The notes under the pieces: model-generated
Databases searched by the model: none
The model's input: only the letters and a program-made list of their open reading frames with translations
What the model was told of the DNA's origin: nothing
Source of the DNA: Burkholderiales bacterium PBB3
GTDB lineage: Bacteria; Pseudomonadota; Gammaproteobacteria; Burkholderiales; Burkholderiaceae_C
Reading direction: 5' to 3'
Length of the DNA: 50,208 bases
Assembly (NCBI GenBank): GCA_002256115.1
Contig: NKIK01000033.1
Coordinates: 1 to 50,208, forward strand
In this document: positions 8,771 through 16,195 of the stretch, one piece after another
Layout of the letters: every line of letters begins with the position of its first letter
How positions within the stretch are numbered: the first letter of the stretch is position 1
Made by a program: the position numbers and the translations under genes

Positions 8771-8795
8771 ATAGTATCTTTTTGAAATCTGTCAA
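8768..8795 (-). promoter_or_regulatory. Sigma70-like promoter of the SPFH gene
   Basis: On the minus strand TTGACA (8790-8795) and TATAGT (8768-8773) are separated by 16 bases, close to the consensus. The -10 element is about 40 bases upstream of the SPFH start codon. Confidence 0.75.
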
Positions 8796-8828
8796 AGTCT
8801 TTTTTGAAGGTGCTGGAAAATGGGGGTT

Positions 8829-9707
8829 TTAGCCTTGTGCCACCGGTCGGCTCGGGTCGCTGCACCACTCGCTCCAGCTGCCGGCAAACAGGGCCGTTTG
8901 CCCTAAGCCCGCAATTTCCATGGCCAGCACATTGGGCACGGCGCTTACGCCGCTGCCGCAGTGGTGCACCACGCTGGCCGGGTCGCGGTCGCCCAACAAG
9001 GCTAGAAATTCGGCGCGCAAAGTGTCGGCCGGTTTGAAGAAACCGTCGGCTCCCAGGTTGGCTGCAAAGGGGCGGTTGAGCGCGCCAGGTATGTGGCCCG
9101 CTACGGGGTCTATGGGTTCCATTTCGCCCCGGTAGCGGGGCGCGCCGCGGGCGTCGATCAGGGTTTGGGTACCGCTGGTCAGGCGGCTGGCCACGGTTTC
9201 AACGGTGCTCAAGGCTGCGAGGGCGTGCGCCACGGGATAGTCAGCACCGGCAACCGGGTTCACCACACCCGCTTCCTGACTACCACCCGCCGCGACCCAG
9301 GCTTGCCAGCCGCCATCCAGCACGGCCACGTTGGCATGGCCCAGCCATTTCAGCATCCACCACAGGCGGCCGCAGTAGTTGGCACCCTGGCGGTCGTACA
9401 CCACGGCCTGCATGCCGGGCGTAAAACCCACGCTGCCCAGCCATTGCGCAAACACTTCGCGCGGCGGCAAGGGATGCCTACCACCGGATGCTGCGCCGGT
9501 CACAGCCGGGTCGCCTTTGGCGCTGAGCGCGGTGTTCAAGTCAGCATACAGCGCGCCGGGGATGTGCGCTTGTGCGTACTGCTGCGCGCCCACTTCAGGC
9601 TGCATCAAATCGCAGCTGCAATCAAACACCATCAGTGATTGGCTATTGTCCTGTTGGGCCTGCAGGGCTTTTAGTTGGGCTACGGAAATGAGGGTGGAAA
9701 AAGACAT
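8829..9707 (-). CDS. sseA: 3-mercaptopyruvate sulfurtransferase / rhodanese
   Basis: A 292-residue protein with two rhodanese domains (about 5-145 and 165-290). The catalytic Cys is at about residue 250 in the loop CGSGVSA, close to the CGSGVTA loop of mercaptopyruvate sulfurtransferases and unlike the CRKGVT loop of thiosulfate sulfurtransferases. It should transfer sulfur from 3-mercaptopyruvate to acceptors such as cyanide or thiols in the cytoplasm. The N-terminal domain lacks an active Cys, as usual, and keeps VVYDRQGANYCGRLWWMLKWLGH. It is a stand-alone gene, with a palindromic element and parDE following on the other strand. The gene symbol is given by family. Confidence 0.9.
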   Translation of the reverse strand: MSFSTLISVAQLKALQAQQDNSQSLMVFDCSCDLMQPEVGAQQYAQAHIPGALYADLNTALSAKGDPAVTGAASGGRHPLPPREVFAQWLGSVGFTPGMQAVVYDRQGANYCGRLWWMLKWLGHANVAVLDGGWQAWVAAGGSQEAGVVNPVAGADYPVAHALAALSTVETVASRLTSGTQTLIDARGAPRYRGEMEPIDPVAGHIPGALNRPFAANLGADGFFKPADTLRAEFLALLGDRDPASVVHHCGSGVSAVPNVLAMEIAGLGQTALFAGSWSEWCSDPSRPVAQG

Positions 9708-9754
9708 GCCTTGTACTCCAGTGTGAAATCAGCGTCGCAAGGCTACCACCACCC

Positions 9755-9839
9755 GCCTGGGCGGCAGCGCGTTCTGCTCCGTGTCCCCCGGCCTGCGGCC
9801 TCCTCCTTCTACCTGCGCAAAACGCGCTGCCGCCCAGGC
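9755..9839. repeat. Long perfect inverted repeat (19-base arms)
   Basis: GCCTGGGCGGCAGCGCGTT at 9755-9773 is the exact reverse complement of 9821-9839, separated by 47 bases that contain further G+C-rich self-complementary sequence (GGCC-TGC-GGCC). There is no T-tract, so it is not a simple terminator. It lies between the sulfurtransferase start and parD. It resembles a REP/BIME-like or small non-autonomous element; no coding content was seen. Confidence 0.85.
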
Positions 9840-9890
9840 TCCATGCATTCGGCTAGGTTCTGGTGTGCATGTTTGCGCTAAAAATAGTAT

Positions 9891-9910
9891 TTGTTATTAT
9901 TAGATAACAA
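9891..9910. promoter_or_regulatory. Inverted repeat upstream of parD, likely autoregulatory operator
   Basis: TTGTTAT (9891-9897) and ATAACAA (9904-9910) form a perfect inverted repeat with a six-base spacer, ending 15 bases before the parD start and set in A/T-rich sequence that would contain the promoter. ParD-type antitoxins commonly repress their own operon at such sites. Confidence 0.6.
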
Positions 9911-9925
9911 CATTTGGAGTCAATC

Positions 9926-10186
9926 ATGCCCACCAGTGTCGCTCTTAGTCCGCATTTCGAGTCGTTTGTGAAGCAGCAGGTCACAGCCGGTCGATTCAAC
10001 AATGTCAGTGAGGTCGTCCGCGCTGGTCTGCGCTTGCTGGAAGACCAGGAAGAGCTGAAGTCGTTGAAGCTGCAAGAACTTCGGTCTGCCATCGAAGCTG
10101 GCGCTTCTAGTGGCGTTGGGGTCGATGCAGGTCCGGTGTTCGAACGGCTGGGGCGCAAATACCGGGCCGACACCGATGCGGCTTGA
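9926..10186 (+). CDS. parD: ParD-type antitoxin
   Basis: An 86-residue protein beginning MPTSVALSPHFESFVKQQV and containing GRFNNVSEVVRAGLRLLED, the typical ParD/CopG ribbon-helix-helix N terminus (DNA binding and dimerisation), followed by a helix and a polar tail that would wrap the toxin. The start at 9926 has GGAG about eight bases upstream; an ATG four codons earlier lacks this. The last 11 bases overlap parE, so the pair is translationally coupled. It should neutralise ParE and repress the operon from the inverted repeat just upstream. Confidence 0.9.
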   Translation: MPTSVALSPHFESFVKQQVTAGRFNNVSEVVRAGLRLLEDQEELKSLKLQELRSAIEAGASSGVGVDAGPVFERLGRKYRADTDAA

Positions 10187-10466
10187 ACTCTCGCCCTTAG
10201 CAGAAAAGGATATTGAGGCCATTGGTGACTACATCGCGCGAGATAGTCCAGGCAACGCCCTGCGTTTCATTGAGGCTTTGCAAGGTCAGTGCCAAAAAAT
10301 TGCAATCGCACCCGCAGCCTATGTGGCCCGTCCCGAGCTGGGCGAGGGTCTTCGCAGTTGTGCCTATGGTCGCTACGTGATTTTTTTCAGGCACACCGCT
10401 GAGCTGGTGCGCGTTGAGCGCGTCTTGCACAGCGCGTTGGACATACGGGCAGACCTGCTGCCTTAG
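10176..10466 (+). CDS. parE: ParE-type toxin
   Basis: A 96-residue protein of the RelE/ParE fold: MRLELSPLAEKDIEAIGDYIARDSP at the N terminus, RFIEALQGQCQKIA in the middle and the conserved end LRSCAYGRYVIFFRHT-VERVLHSALDI. These are the standard ParE landmarks. Characterised ParE toxins inhibit DNA gyrase; that activity is inferred by family only. The ATG at 10176 lies inside the end of parD. The gene appears intact. Its stop overlaps by four bases the stop of the convergent EamA transporter gene. Confidence 0.9.
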   Translation: MRLELSPLAEKDIEAIGDYIARDSPGNALRFIEALQGQCQKIAIAPAAYVARPELGEGLRSCAYGRYVIFFRHTAELVRVERVLHSALDIRADLLP

Positions 10467-11350
10467 TGTTCTTCCGCAGGCAATTTTGGCAGCGCGCGGG
10501 ATCGCAAAATCGTGGCCAATACGCCGCTGGTGATGATGACCGCAATCCCAGCCCAGCCCAGCGGTTCAATGTGGTCGCCAAACAGCGCCAAGCTAAACAC
10601 CACAGAAAACACAATGCCAAAGTACTGCATGCTGGCCACCACCAGCGTGGCACCTTTGCTGTAGGCGCGGGTCATGCACCACTGGCCCAGGCTGGCCAAG
10701 ATGCCAATCGGAATCAGCCAGGCAGCGTCTTGCCAGCGCACCTCCGTCCAGGGTGTGAAGTTGGTAAACAGCATGCCCACCGCCCCCACCACTGCGCTGC
10801 CGACCGCGAAGTAAAACACCGTGCGCTCTTCGGGCTCACCCACTTTGCCCAGCGCGGTCACCTGCATATAGGCCAGCGCCGCGCCCATGCCCGACAGCAA
10901 GCCAATCACGCCTGCAAACAATTGGTTTTGGTCCATGGTGGGGCGCAGTGTCATCACCACGCCGGTAAAGCCCATCAGCACCGTACCGATGAGGGCACCC
11001 TGGGGTTGTTGCTTACCGTACAGCAGCGCGCCGCCCACCACAAAGGCGGCTACCCACACGCCGCTCATGTAGTTCAGCGTCATGGCGGTGGCCAGGGGCA
11101 GATGGGCGATGGCGTAAAACCAGGCGCTCAAAGACAGCACGCCGATCACACTGCGCCACACATGCATCAGCGGCACGGGCGTGCGCAGCTGGGTGCCCTT
11201 GGCCCGGACCACGATGGCCATAAAAACCACACTGACTACACCGCGGTAAAACACCAGCTCAAACGTGCCAAAGCTGTTAGACGCGTATTTGATGCCCACT
11301 GCCATCAGGGCAAACCAAAACGCAGCCAAAACCATCCAAAGTGCGTGCAA
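10463..11350 (-). CDS. EamA/DMT-family transporter
   Basis: A 295-residue protein with about ten hydrophobic segments in two repeated halves, the EamA layout. The first half starts with WMVLAAFWFALMAVGIKYAS and includes FYRGVVSVVF; the second begins around LFAGVIGLLSGMGAALAYMQV and ends with the Ala/Leu-rich helix VVFSLALFGDHIEPLGWAGIAVII. Members export metabolites such as amino acids or nucleotides; the substrate here cannot be predicted. It is convergent with parE, sharing four bases at the stop codons, and stands alone on its strand. A dispersed repeat copy lies just upstream of its start. Confidence 0.9.
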   Translation of the reverse strand: MHALWMVLAAFWFALMAVGIKYASNSFGTFELVFYRGVVSVVFMAIVVRAKGTQLRTPVPLMHVWRSVIGVLSLSAWFYAIAHLPLATAMTLNYMSGVWVAAFVVGGALLYGKQQPQGALIGTVLMGFTGVVMTLRPTMDQNQLFAGVIGLLSGMGAALAYMQVTALGKVGEPEERTVFYFAVGSAVVGAVGMLFTNFTPWTEVRWQDAAWLIPIGILASLGQWCMTRAYSKGATLVVASMQYFGIVFSVVFSLALFGDHIEPLGWAGIAVIITSGVLATILRSRALPKLPAEEH

Positions 11351-11374
11351 TTTATAAGCCTTTTAGGCCATTAA

Positions 11375-11413
11375 GGCCGTGGATAGTGCGGGAGCAGCTA
11401 TAAAAAAATAGCA
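11375..11413 (+). repeat. Dispersed intergenic repeat, copy B
   Basis: This copy has the full core GGATAGTGCGGGAGCAGCT followed by ATAAAAAAATAGCA, so its A/T spacer is one or two bases shorter than in the other copies. It sits between the start of the EamA transporter gene and the stop of the Rieske oxygenase gene. Confidence 0.85.
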
Positions 11414-11440
11414 GATGCCTTCAATTAAGCGGTGTAGGGC

Positions 11441-12634
11441 CTAGCCCACAAGGGCGGCAGCGTCCATCATGCGTCGGTACCACTCGTGAAAGTGTTGCAT
11501 ACCGTCTTCCATCGGGCTCTGATACGGCCCCACCTCGTTATCACCGCGCGCAAACAGGGCCGCGCGGCCCGCGTCCATGCGCTCGGCAATCTCGTCGTCC
11601 TCAATGCAGGTTTCCATGTAGGCCGCTTGTTGCGCCTCCACAAACTCGCGCTCAAACGCGGCAATCTCTTCGGGGTAATAAAACTCGACCATGTTCATGG
11701 TCTTGTTCGGCCCCATCGGGTGCAGTGTGGACACGGTCAGCACATGCGGGTACCACTCCACCATGATGTGCGGGTAGTAAGTGAGCCAAATCGCACCCTG
11801 CTTGGGCGGCACACCATTGCGGTAATTCAGCAGCGCGCTTTGCCAGCGCTCGTACACGGGTGAGCCACCTGAGGCGTCCGCCTTGCCCAAGCGGTTGGCC
11901 ACGCCTACGGTTTGCACCGAGTAGTTGTCGTGCATCTCCCAGCGCAGGTCATCACAGGTCACAAACTGGCCCAGGCCGGGGTGAAAGGGGCCTACGTGGT
12001 AGTCCTCCAGGTACACCTCGATAAACGTCTTCCAGTTGTAGTTGCACTCGTGCATTTCTACGCGGTCCAGCATATAGCCGTCAAAGCTCAGGTCGGCCAG
12101 AGGGCCCATGTTGGCCAGTTGATTCGCAACGTTGATGTCGCCGCTACCGTCGGGGCTGCTTCGGTCCTCAAACAGCAAGCCGTTCCACTCTTGCAGCTTG
12201 TAGTTGTTCAGGTTCAGGCAGGGGTCTTGCGCAAAGTGGGGCGCGCCAATCAGCGAGCCGCTTTGGCCGTTTTGACCCCCCGCATGCGCGCCGCTGTAGG
12301 TCCAGCGGTGCAGCGGGCAGACGATGTTGCCGCTGGCCGAGCCCGCAGCGTTTTGCGTGAGTGAGCCACGGCCCTTGAGCATCACGGCCTGGCGGTGGCG
12401 GCACACATTGGAAATCAGCTCAATACCCCCGGCATTGCGCACCAGCGCGCGGCCGCCTTTTTCCTGGGGCAGGGCGTAGTAGTCCCCCAGGTTGGGGACG
12501 CTCAGGCTGTGCCCCACATAACGGGGTCCTTGCTGAAAGATACTTTGCATTTCCTGCGCATACAGCGCCGGATCAAAGTAACTTGAAACGGGTAGTTGTG
12601 GCTGAGCTTTGTTAACTTTGGCCGGGGCCCGCAT
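11441..12634 (-). CDS. Rieske non-heme iron oxygenase, alpha-subunit type
   Basis: A 397-residue protein from the ATG at 12634. The Rieske [2Fe-2S] ligands are Cys78/His80 (NVCRHRQ) and Cys106/His109 (CPLHRW). The catalytic domain has NWKTFIEVYLEDYHVGPFHPGL at about 200-221, giving the two iron-binding His residues at about 213 and 218; the third ligand is expected further on. This is the ring-hydroxylating oxygenase alpha-subunit layout. No reductase, ferredoxin or beta subunit is adjacent, so electrons must come from elsewhere. Substrate is unknown. Start is uncertain: a GTG at 12697 has AAGGA upstream, but an operator-like inverted repeat at 12655-12674 favours 12634. Confidence 0.88.
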   Translation of the reverse strand: MRAPAKVNKAQPQLPVSSYFDPALYAQEMQSIFQQGPRYVGHSLSVPNLGDYYALPQEKGGRALVRNAGGIELISNVCRHRQAVMLKGRGSLTQNAAGSASGNIVCPLHRWTYSGAHAGGQNGQSGSLIGAPHFAQDPCLNLNNYKLQEWNGLLFEDRSSPDGSGDINVANQLANMGPLADLSFDGYMLDRVEMHECNYNWKTFIEVYLEDYHVGPFHPGLGQFVTCDDLRWEMHDNYSVQTVGVANRLGKADASGGSPVYERWQSALLNYRNGVPPKQGAIWLTYYPHIMVEWYPHVLTVSTLHPMGPNKTMNMVEFYYPEEIAAFEREFVEAQQAAYMETCIEDDEIAERMDAGRAALFARGDNEVGPYQSPMEDGMQHFHEWYRRMMDAAALVG

Positions 12635-12654
12635 GGTGACTACGTTTGCGGGTG

Positions 12655-12674
12655 TTTCCCAAGTATCTGGGAAA
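12655..12674. promoter_or_regulatory. Operator-like inverted repeat upstream of the oxygenase
   Basis: TTTCCCA (12655-12661) and TGGGAAA (12668-12674) are perfect inverted arms with a six-base spacer, 21 bases before the proposed oxygenase ATG. The position fits a regulator-binding site or a translation-controlling hairpin. Confidence 0.45.
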
Positions 12675-12719
12675 GTGTTTTTGCGCGGATTTTGCACAAT
12701 CTCGGTCCTTGTGGGATGC

Positions 12720-12741
12720 AAAAAACCCCCTGCGAAGGGGG
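12720..12741 (-). terminator. Rho-independent terminator in the oxygenase leader
   Basis: On the minus strand CCCCC-TTCGCA-GGGGG (12726-12741) is followed by TTTTTT (12720-12725). It lies about 85 bases upstream of the oxygenase ATG with no minus-strand gene before it, so it ends either a short RNA or an attenuated leader. Confidence 0.75.
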
Positions 12742-12784
12742 CTTGAAGGGCAGCTACCTCGAGAGCTGCCGGACGTGGATTGTA
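12720..12784 (-). ncRNA. Candidate small RNA or attenuated leader
   Basis: On the minus strand a -10-like TACAAT (12779-12784) precedes about 55 bases that fold into two adjacent hairpins: GGCAGCT/AGCTGCC with an eight-base loop (12749-12770) and the terminator hairpin (12726-12741) with six U. No good -35 is visible. Either a short terminated RNA or an attenuator for the oxygenase gene would give this layout. Confidence 0.4.
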
Positions 12785-12860
12785 GCTGGAGCATTGAAAA
12801 CCTCGGCTTCAGGTGGCGTAGGGCCTAAAATCCCCCTTTGATTTTTTTCTAATCGTCCTC

Positions 12861-13118
12861 ATGCCCAAGGCCAGTGCCCCTCCGTCGTCTGTTGTTAGCC
12901 CCGCCCCCGCACTGCCGGAAACCTACGAAGCCGCCATGACCGAGCTGGAGCAACTGGTGGCCCGCCTGGAGTCGGGCGAGCTGCCGCTAGACCAGTTGAT
13001 GGGCGGCTACCAACGCGGCGCGGCGCTGCTGCAGTTTTGCCGCGATAAGCTGCAGGCGGTAGAAGGCCAAATCAAGGTGCTGGATGAAGGCACGCTGAAA
13101 CCCTGGGCTGCCACATGA
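12861..13118 (+). CDS. xseB: Exodeoxyribonuclease VII small subunit
   Basis: An 85-residue protein whose core [45 protein letters not shown] is the characteristic helical hairpin of XseB, with a 20-residue Pro/Ala-rich lead. It pairs with XseA (not in this window) to form exonuclease VII, which degrades single-stranded DNA. Its stop overlaps the ispA start by four bases (ATGA), the classic xseB-ispA arrangement of proteobacteria. No strong Shine-Dalgarno sequence is visible before the ATG. Confidence 0.95.
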   Translation: MPKASAPPSSVVSPAPALPETYEAAMTELEQLVARLESGELPLDQLMGGYQRGAALLQFCRDKLQAVEGQIKVLDEGTLKPWAAT

Positions 13119-14071
13119 GTGACTCCGCCGTGGCAGAACCCACCGTGTCGTTTGACTTGGACGCCTGGATTGCGGAGCGTCTGGTCTGGATCGACAACGC
13201 GCTGGACGCCTGGGTGACCGCCGACCGCCCCTTGGGCCTGGACCATGGTGCCCCCGCGCAACTGGTGGAGGCCATGCGCTATGCGGTGCTAGATGGTGGC
13301 AAACGCTTGCGGCCCTTGTTGGTGCTGGCCGCGCATGAGGCCGTTGGCGGCTCACATCAGGCCGCCAGCTACGGCGCTGCCCTGCGCGCGGCCTGTGCGG
13401 TGGAGCTGATCCACGCCTACTCTTTGGTGCACGACGACATGCCCTGTATGGACAACGACGTGTTGCGCCGGGGCAAACCCACGGTGCATGTGCAGTTTGG
13501 CGAGGCCAGCGCACTGCTGGCCGGTGACGCTTTGCAAGCCCTGGCGTTTGAATTACTGACCCCCATGGATGGCACCGTGCCCTGCGTGACGCAGGCCAAG
13601 CTGTGCGCTTTGTTGGCACGCGCTGCGGGCAGCGCTGGCATGGCAGGGGGGCAAGCTATTGATCTGGCCAGTGTCGGCCTGCCGCTGACGGAGCGCCAAC
13701 TTCGCGAAATGCACCAGCTCAAGACTGGTGCCTTATTGCAGGGCAGTGTGATGATGGGTGCCCACTGCACTCTGCCCGATGCCACCGCGCTGGACGCCTT
13801 GATGGAATACGGTGCGGCGGTGGGGCTGGCGTTTCAGGTGGTGGATGACATTCTGGACGTGACCGCCGATTCGGCCACCTTGGGCAAGACCGCTGGCAAA
13901 GACGCTGACAACGACAAACCCACCTATGTATCGCTGATGGGCTTGGCCCCCAGTCAAGCCTATGCCCAGCAATTGTTGACGCAGGCGGTGACTGCCGTGC
14001 GCGCTGCTGGTCTGGCAGATACCCGGGCTTTGGTGGCATTGGCCGACATGGTGGTTAACCGTGGTAACTAA
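13115..14071 (+). CDS. ispA: Farnesyl diphosphate synthase (polyprenyl synthetase)
   Basis: A 318-residue trans-prenyltransferase. The first Asp-rich motif is DDMPCMDND (Asp 107, 108, 113) and the second is DDILD in [12 protein letters not shown] near residue 245. [10 protein letters not shown] at 61-70 binds isopentenyl diphosphate. It condenses IPP with DMAPP and geranyl diphosphate to make farnesyl diphosphate for quinones, undecaprenol and other isoprenoids. It is coupled to xseB by a four-base overlap and followed by dxs, the first enzyme of the pathway that supplies its substrates. Length is usual for the family. Confidence 0.96.
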   Translation: MSDSAVAEPTVSFDLDAWIAERLVWIDNALDAWVTADRPLGLDHGAPAQLVEAMRYAVLDGGKRLRPLLVLAAHEAVGGSHQAASYGAALRAACAVELIHAYSLVHDDMPCMDNDVLRRGKPTVHVQFGEASALLAGDALQALAFELLTPMDGTVPCVTQAKLCALLARAAGSAGMAGGQAIDLASVGLPLTERQLREMHQLKTGALLQGSVMMGAHCTLPDATALDALMEYGAAVGLAFQVVDDILDVTADSATLGKTAGKDADNDKPTYVSLMGLAPSQAYAQQLLTQAVTAVRAAGLADTRALVALADMVVNRGN

Positions 14072-14099
14072 TCTGTTTTTAGGGTAAAAATGGCCGCTA

Positions 14100-14141
14100 G
14101 CCCCCGTGGAATGTGCGGGAGCAGCTCCTGAATTAATAGCA
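14100..14141 (+). repeat. Dispersed intergenic repeat, copy C, abutting dxs
   Basis: This is the most divergent copy (CCCCCGTGGAATG in place of CCCGTGGATAG), but the GTGCGGGAGCAGCT core and AATAGCA end are kept. It fills most of the gap between ispA and dxs and ends one base before the dxs ATG, so it forms the dxs translation-start region. Confidence 0.8.
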
Positions 14142-14142
14142 T

Positions 14143-16029
14143 ATGTCGAATCACACCTACCCCCTGCTGCGCACGATCAATGACCCTGCGGACCTGCGAC
14201 AGGTCCCGCGTGAGCAGCTCAAGGAGCTGAGCGACGAACTGCGCGGCTACCTGATCGACAGCGTCTCCAAAACCGGCGGCCACCTGAGCTCCAACCTCGG
14301 CACCGTGGAGCTGACGGTGGCTTTGCACTATGTGTTCAACACCCCGGAAGACCGCCTGGTGTGGGACGTGGGCCACCAAACCTACCCGCACAAAATCCTG
14401 ACGGGCCGACGTGACCGCATGGGGACCTTGCGCCAGTTGGGTGGCCTGAGCGGCTTCCCCCAGCGTGCTGAAAGCGACTACGACACCTTTGGCACGGCGC
14501 ACTCCAGCACGTCCATCTCCGCCGCGCTGGGTATGGCGCTGGCCGCCCGCATTCAGGGCGAAGACCGCCATGCGGTGGCCATCATTGGCGATGGCGCTTT
14601 GACCGCAGGCATGGCGTTTGAGGCACTGAACAACGCGGGTGTAGAAGACTGCAAGCTGCTGGTCATCTTGAATGACAACGACATGAGCATCAGCCCGCCC
14701 GTGGGTGCGCTGAACCGCTACCTCGCGCAGTTGATGAGCGGCAAGTTTTACGCTGCCGCCAAGAACGTGGGCAAGACCGTGCTCAAAGGCGCGCCACCGC
14801 TTTTTGAGCTGGCCAAGCGCATTGAAGAGCATGCCAAAGGCATGGTGGTGCCTGCTACCTTGTTTGAGCAATTCGGCTTCAATTACATCGGTCCCATCGA
14901 CGGGCACGACCTCGATTCTCTGATCCCCACGCTGGAGAACATCAAGCAGCTCAAAGGCCCGCAGTTTTTGCATGTGGTCACCAAAAAAGGCCAGGGCTAC
15001 AAGCTGGCCGAAGTGGACCCCGTGGCCTACCACGGCCCCGGCAAGTTTGACCCCAGCATCGGTTTGCAAAAGCCCCAAGTTGCGCCCAAGCCGACCTTCA
15101 CCCAGGTGTTTGGCCAATGGCTGTGCGATATGGCCGCAGCCGACAAGCGCCTGGTGGGCATCACGCCCGCCATGCGCGAAGGCTCAGGCATGGTGGAGTT
15201 TGAGCAAAAGTTTCCCGAGCGCTACTTTGATGTCGGCATTGCCGAGCAGCATGCCGTGACCTTTGCAGGCGGTTTGGCGACCGAAGGCTTAAAACCTGTG
15301 GTGGCGATTTACTCCACCTTTTTGCAGCGCGCCTATGACCAGTTGATCCACGACGTGGCAATTCAAAACCTGCCGGTGGTGTTTGCGCTGGACCGCGCAG
15401 GCCTGGTAGGCGCGGATGGCGCTACGCACGCGGGGGCTTACGACATCCCGTATTTGCGCTGCATTCCCAATATGAGTGTGGCTTGCCCTGCAGATGAAAA
15501 CGAATGCCGCCAATTGCTGAGCACCGCGTTTGCGCAAAACCACCCAGTGGCCGTGCGTTACCCGCGCGGCGCAGGCGCGGGTGTGGTGCCACAGGCCTCA
15601 CTAGAGGGCTTGCCCTTCGGCAAGGGCGAGGTACGTCGTACCGGGCGTGGTATTGCCGTGCTGGCCTTTGGCACACTGCTGTACCCGGCCTTGGTGGCTG
15701 GGGATGCGCTGGACCTGACGGTGGTGAACATGCGTTGGGCCAAGCCGCTGGATGTAGCGTTGCTGCTGCAAGTGGCTGCTAGCCATGATGCACTGGTCAC
15801 CGTGGAAGAGGGTGCCGTGATGGGCGGTGCAGGCAGTGCGGTGCTGGAAGCCTTGCAGGCTGCCGGTGTCGCCATCCCGGTGCTGCAATTGGGTCTTGGT
15901 GATACTTTCATCGAACACGGCGACCCTGCGCGTTTGTTGTCCATGCAGGGGCTAGACGCAGCGGGTATTGAGGCGTCCATCGCCGTGCGCTTTAGCAAGC
16001 TACTCAAGCCTCTGGTCCGCGCAGCCTGA
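14143..16029 (+). CDS. dxs: 1-deoxy-D-xylulose-5-phosphate synthase
   Basis: A 628-residue thiamine-diphosphate enzyme making DXP from pyruvate and glyceraldehyde 3-phosphate, the entry step of the MEP isoprenoid pathway. [19 protein letters not shown] (about 73-91), the ThDP motif [18 protein letters not shown] from residue 149 with the Asn at 178, [10 protein letters not shown] and [13 protein letters not shown] in the pyrimidine-binding domain, and the transketolase C domain with [14 protein letters not shown] are all present. Length is standard. The start matches homologues, yet no Shine-Dalgarno sequence is visible because repeat copy C occupies that region. It belongs with xseB and ispA. 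Confidence 0.97.
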   Translation: MSNHTYPLLRTINDPADLRQVPREQLKELSDELRGYLIDSVSKTGGHLSSNLGTVELTVALHYVFNTPEDRLVWDVGHQTYPHKILTGRRDRMGTLRQLGGLSGFPQRAESDYDTFGTAHSSTSISAALGMALAARIQGEDRHAVAIIGDGALTAGMAFEALNNAGVEDCKLLVILNDNDMSISPPVGALNRYLAQLMSGKFYAAAKNVGKTVLKGAPPLFELAKRIEEHAKGMVVPATLFEQFGFNYIGPIDGHDLDSLIPTLENIKQLKGPQFLHVVTKKGQGYKLAEVDPVAYHGPGKFDPSIGLQKPQVAPKPTFTQVFGQWLCDMAAADKRLVGITPAMREGSGMVEFEQKFPERYFDVGIAEQHAVTFAGGLATEGLKPVVAIYSTFLQRAYDQLIHDVAIQNLPVVFALDRAGLVGADGATHAGAYDIPYLRCIPNMSVACPADENECRQLLSTAFAQNHPVAVRYPRGAGAGVVPQASLEGLPFGKGEVRRTGRGIAVLAFGTLLYPALVAGDALDLTVVNMRWAKPLDVALLLQVAASHDALVTVEEGAVMGGAGSAVLEALQAAGVAIPVLQLGLGDTFIEHGDPARLLSMQGLDAAGIEASIAVRFSKLLKPLVRAA

Positions 16030-16042
16030 CTTTCAATTTTCT

Positions 16043-16070
16043 GAATACCCCTGCGTTAGCAGAGGTATTC
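16043..16070. other. Stem-loop after dxs
   Basis: GAATACC (16043-16049) pairs with GGTATTC (16064-16070), and the stem extends inward (CCTGC against GCAGA, one mismatch) to a GTTA loop. No T-tract follows, so it may be an RNA 3'-end stabilising or processing structure rather than a classical terminator. Confidence 0.5.
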
Positions 16071-16195
16071 CAAGGGAAAACCCCCGCGGCTGTGCGGTAG
16101 TAACTTCCTAAAATTCCGCGAGGCTATATCAGTCTTCCCACTGGAGTATTCAAAGGTGGGGAATCGTCTTCGCAACAACATTAGGAGTACTTCGC

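Noticed and set aside
9755..9839. Rho-independent terminator
   Set aside because: The arms are long and perfect, but the loop is 47 bases and no T-tract follows on either strand.
14072..14142. Riboswitch ahead of dxs
   Set aside because: The gap is filled by a dispersed repeat copy and has no recognisable aptamer.
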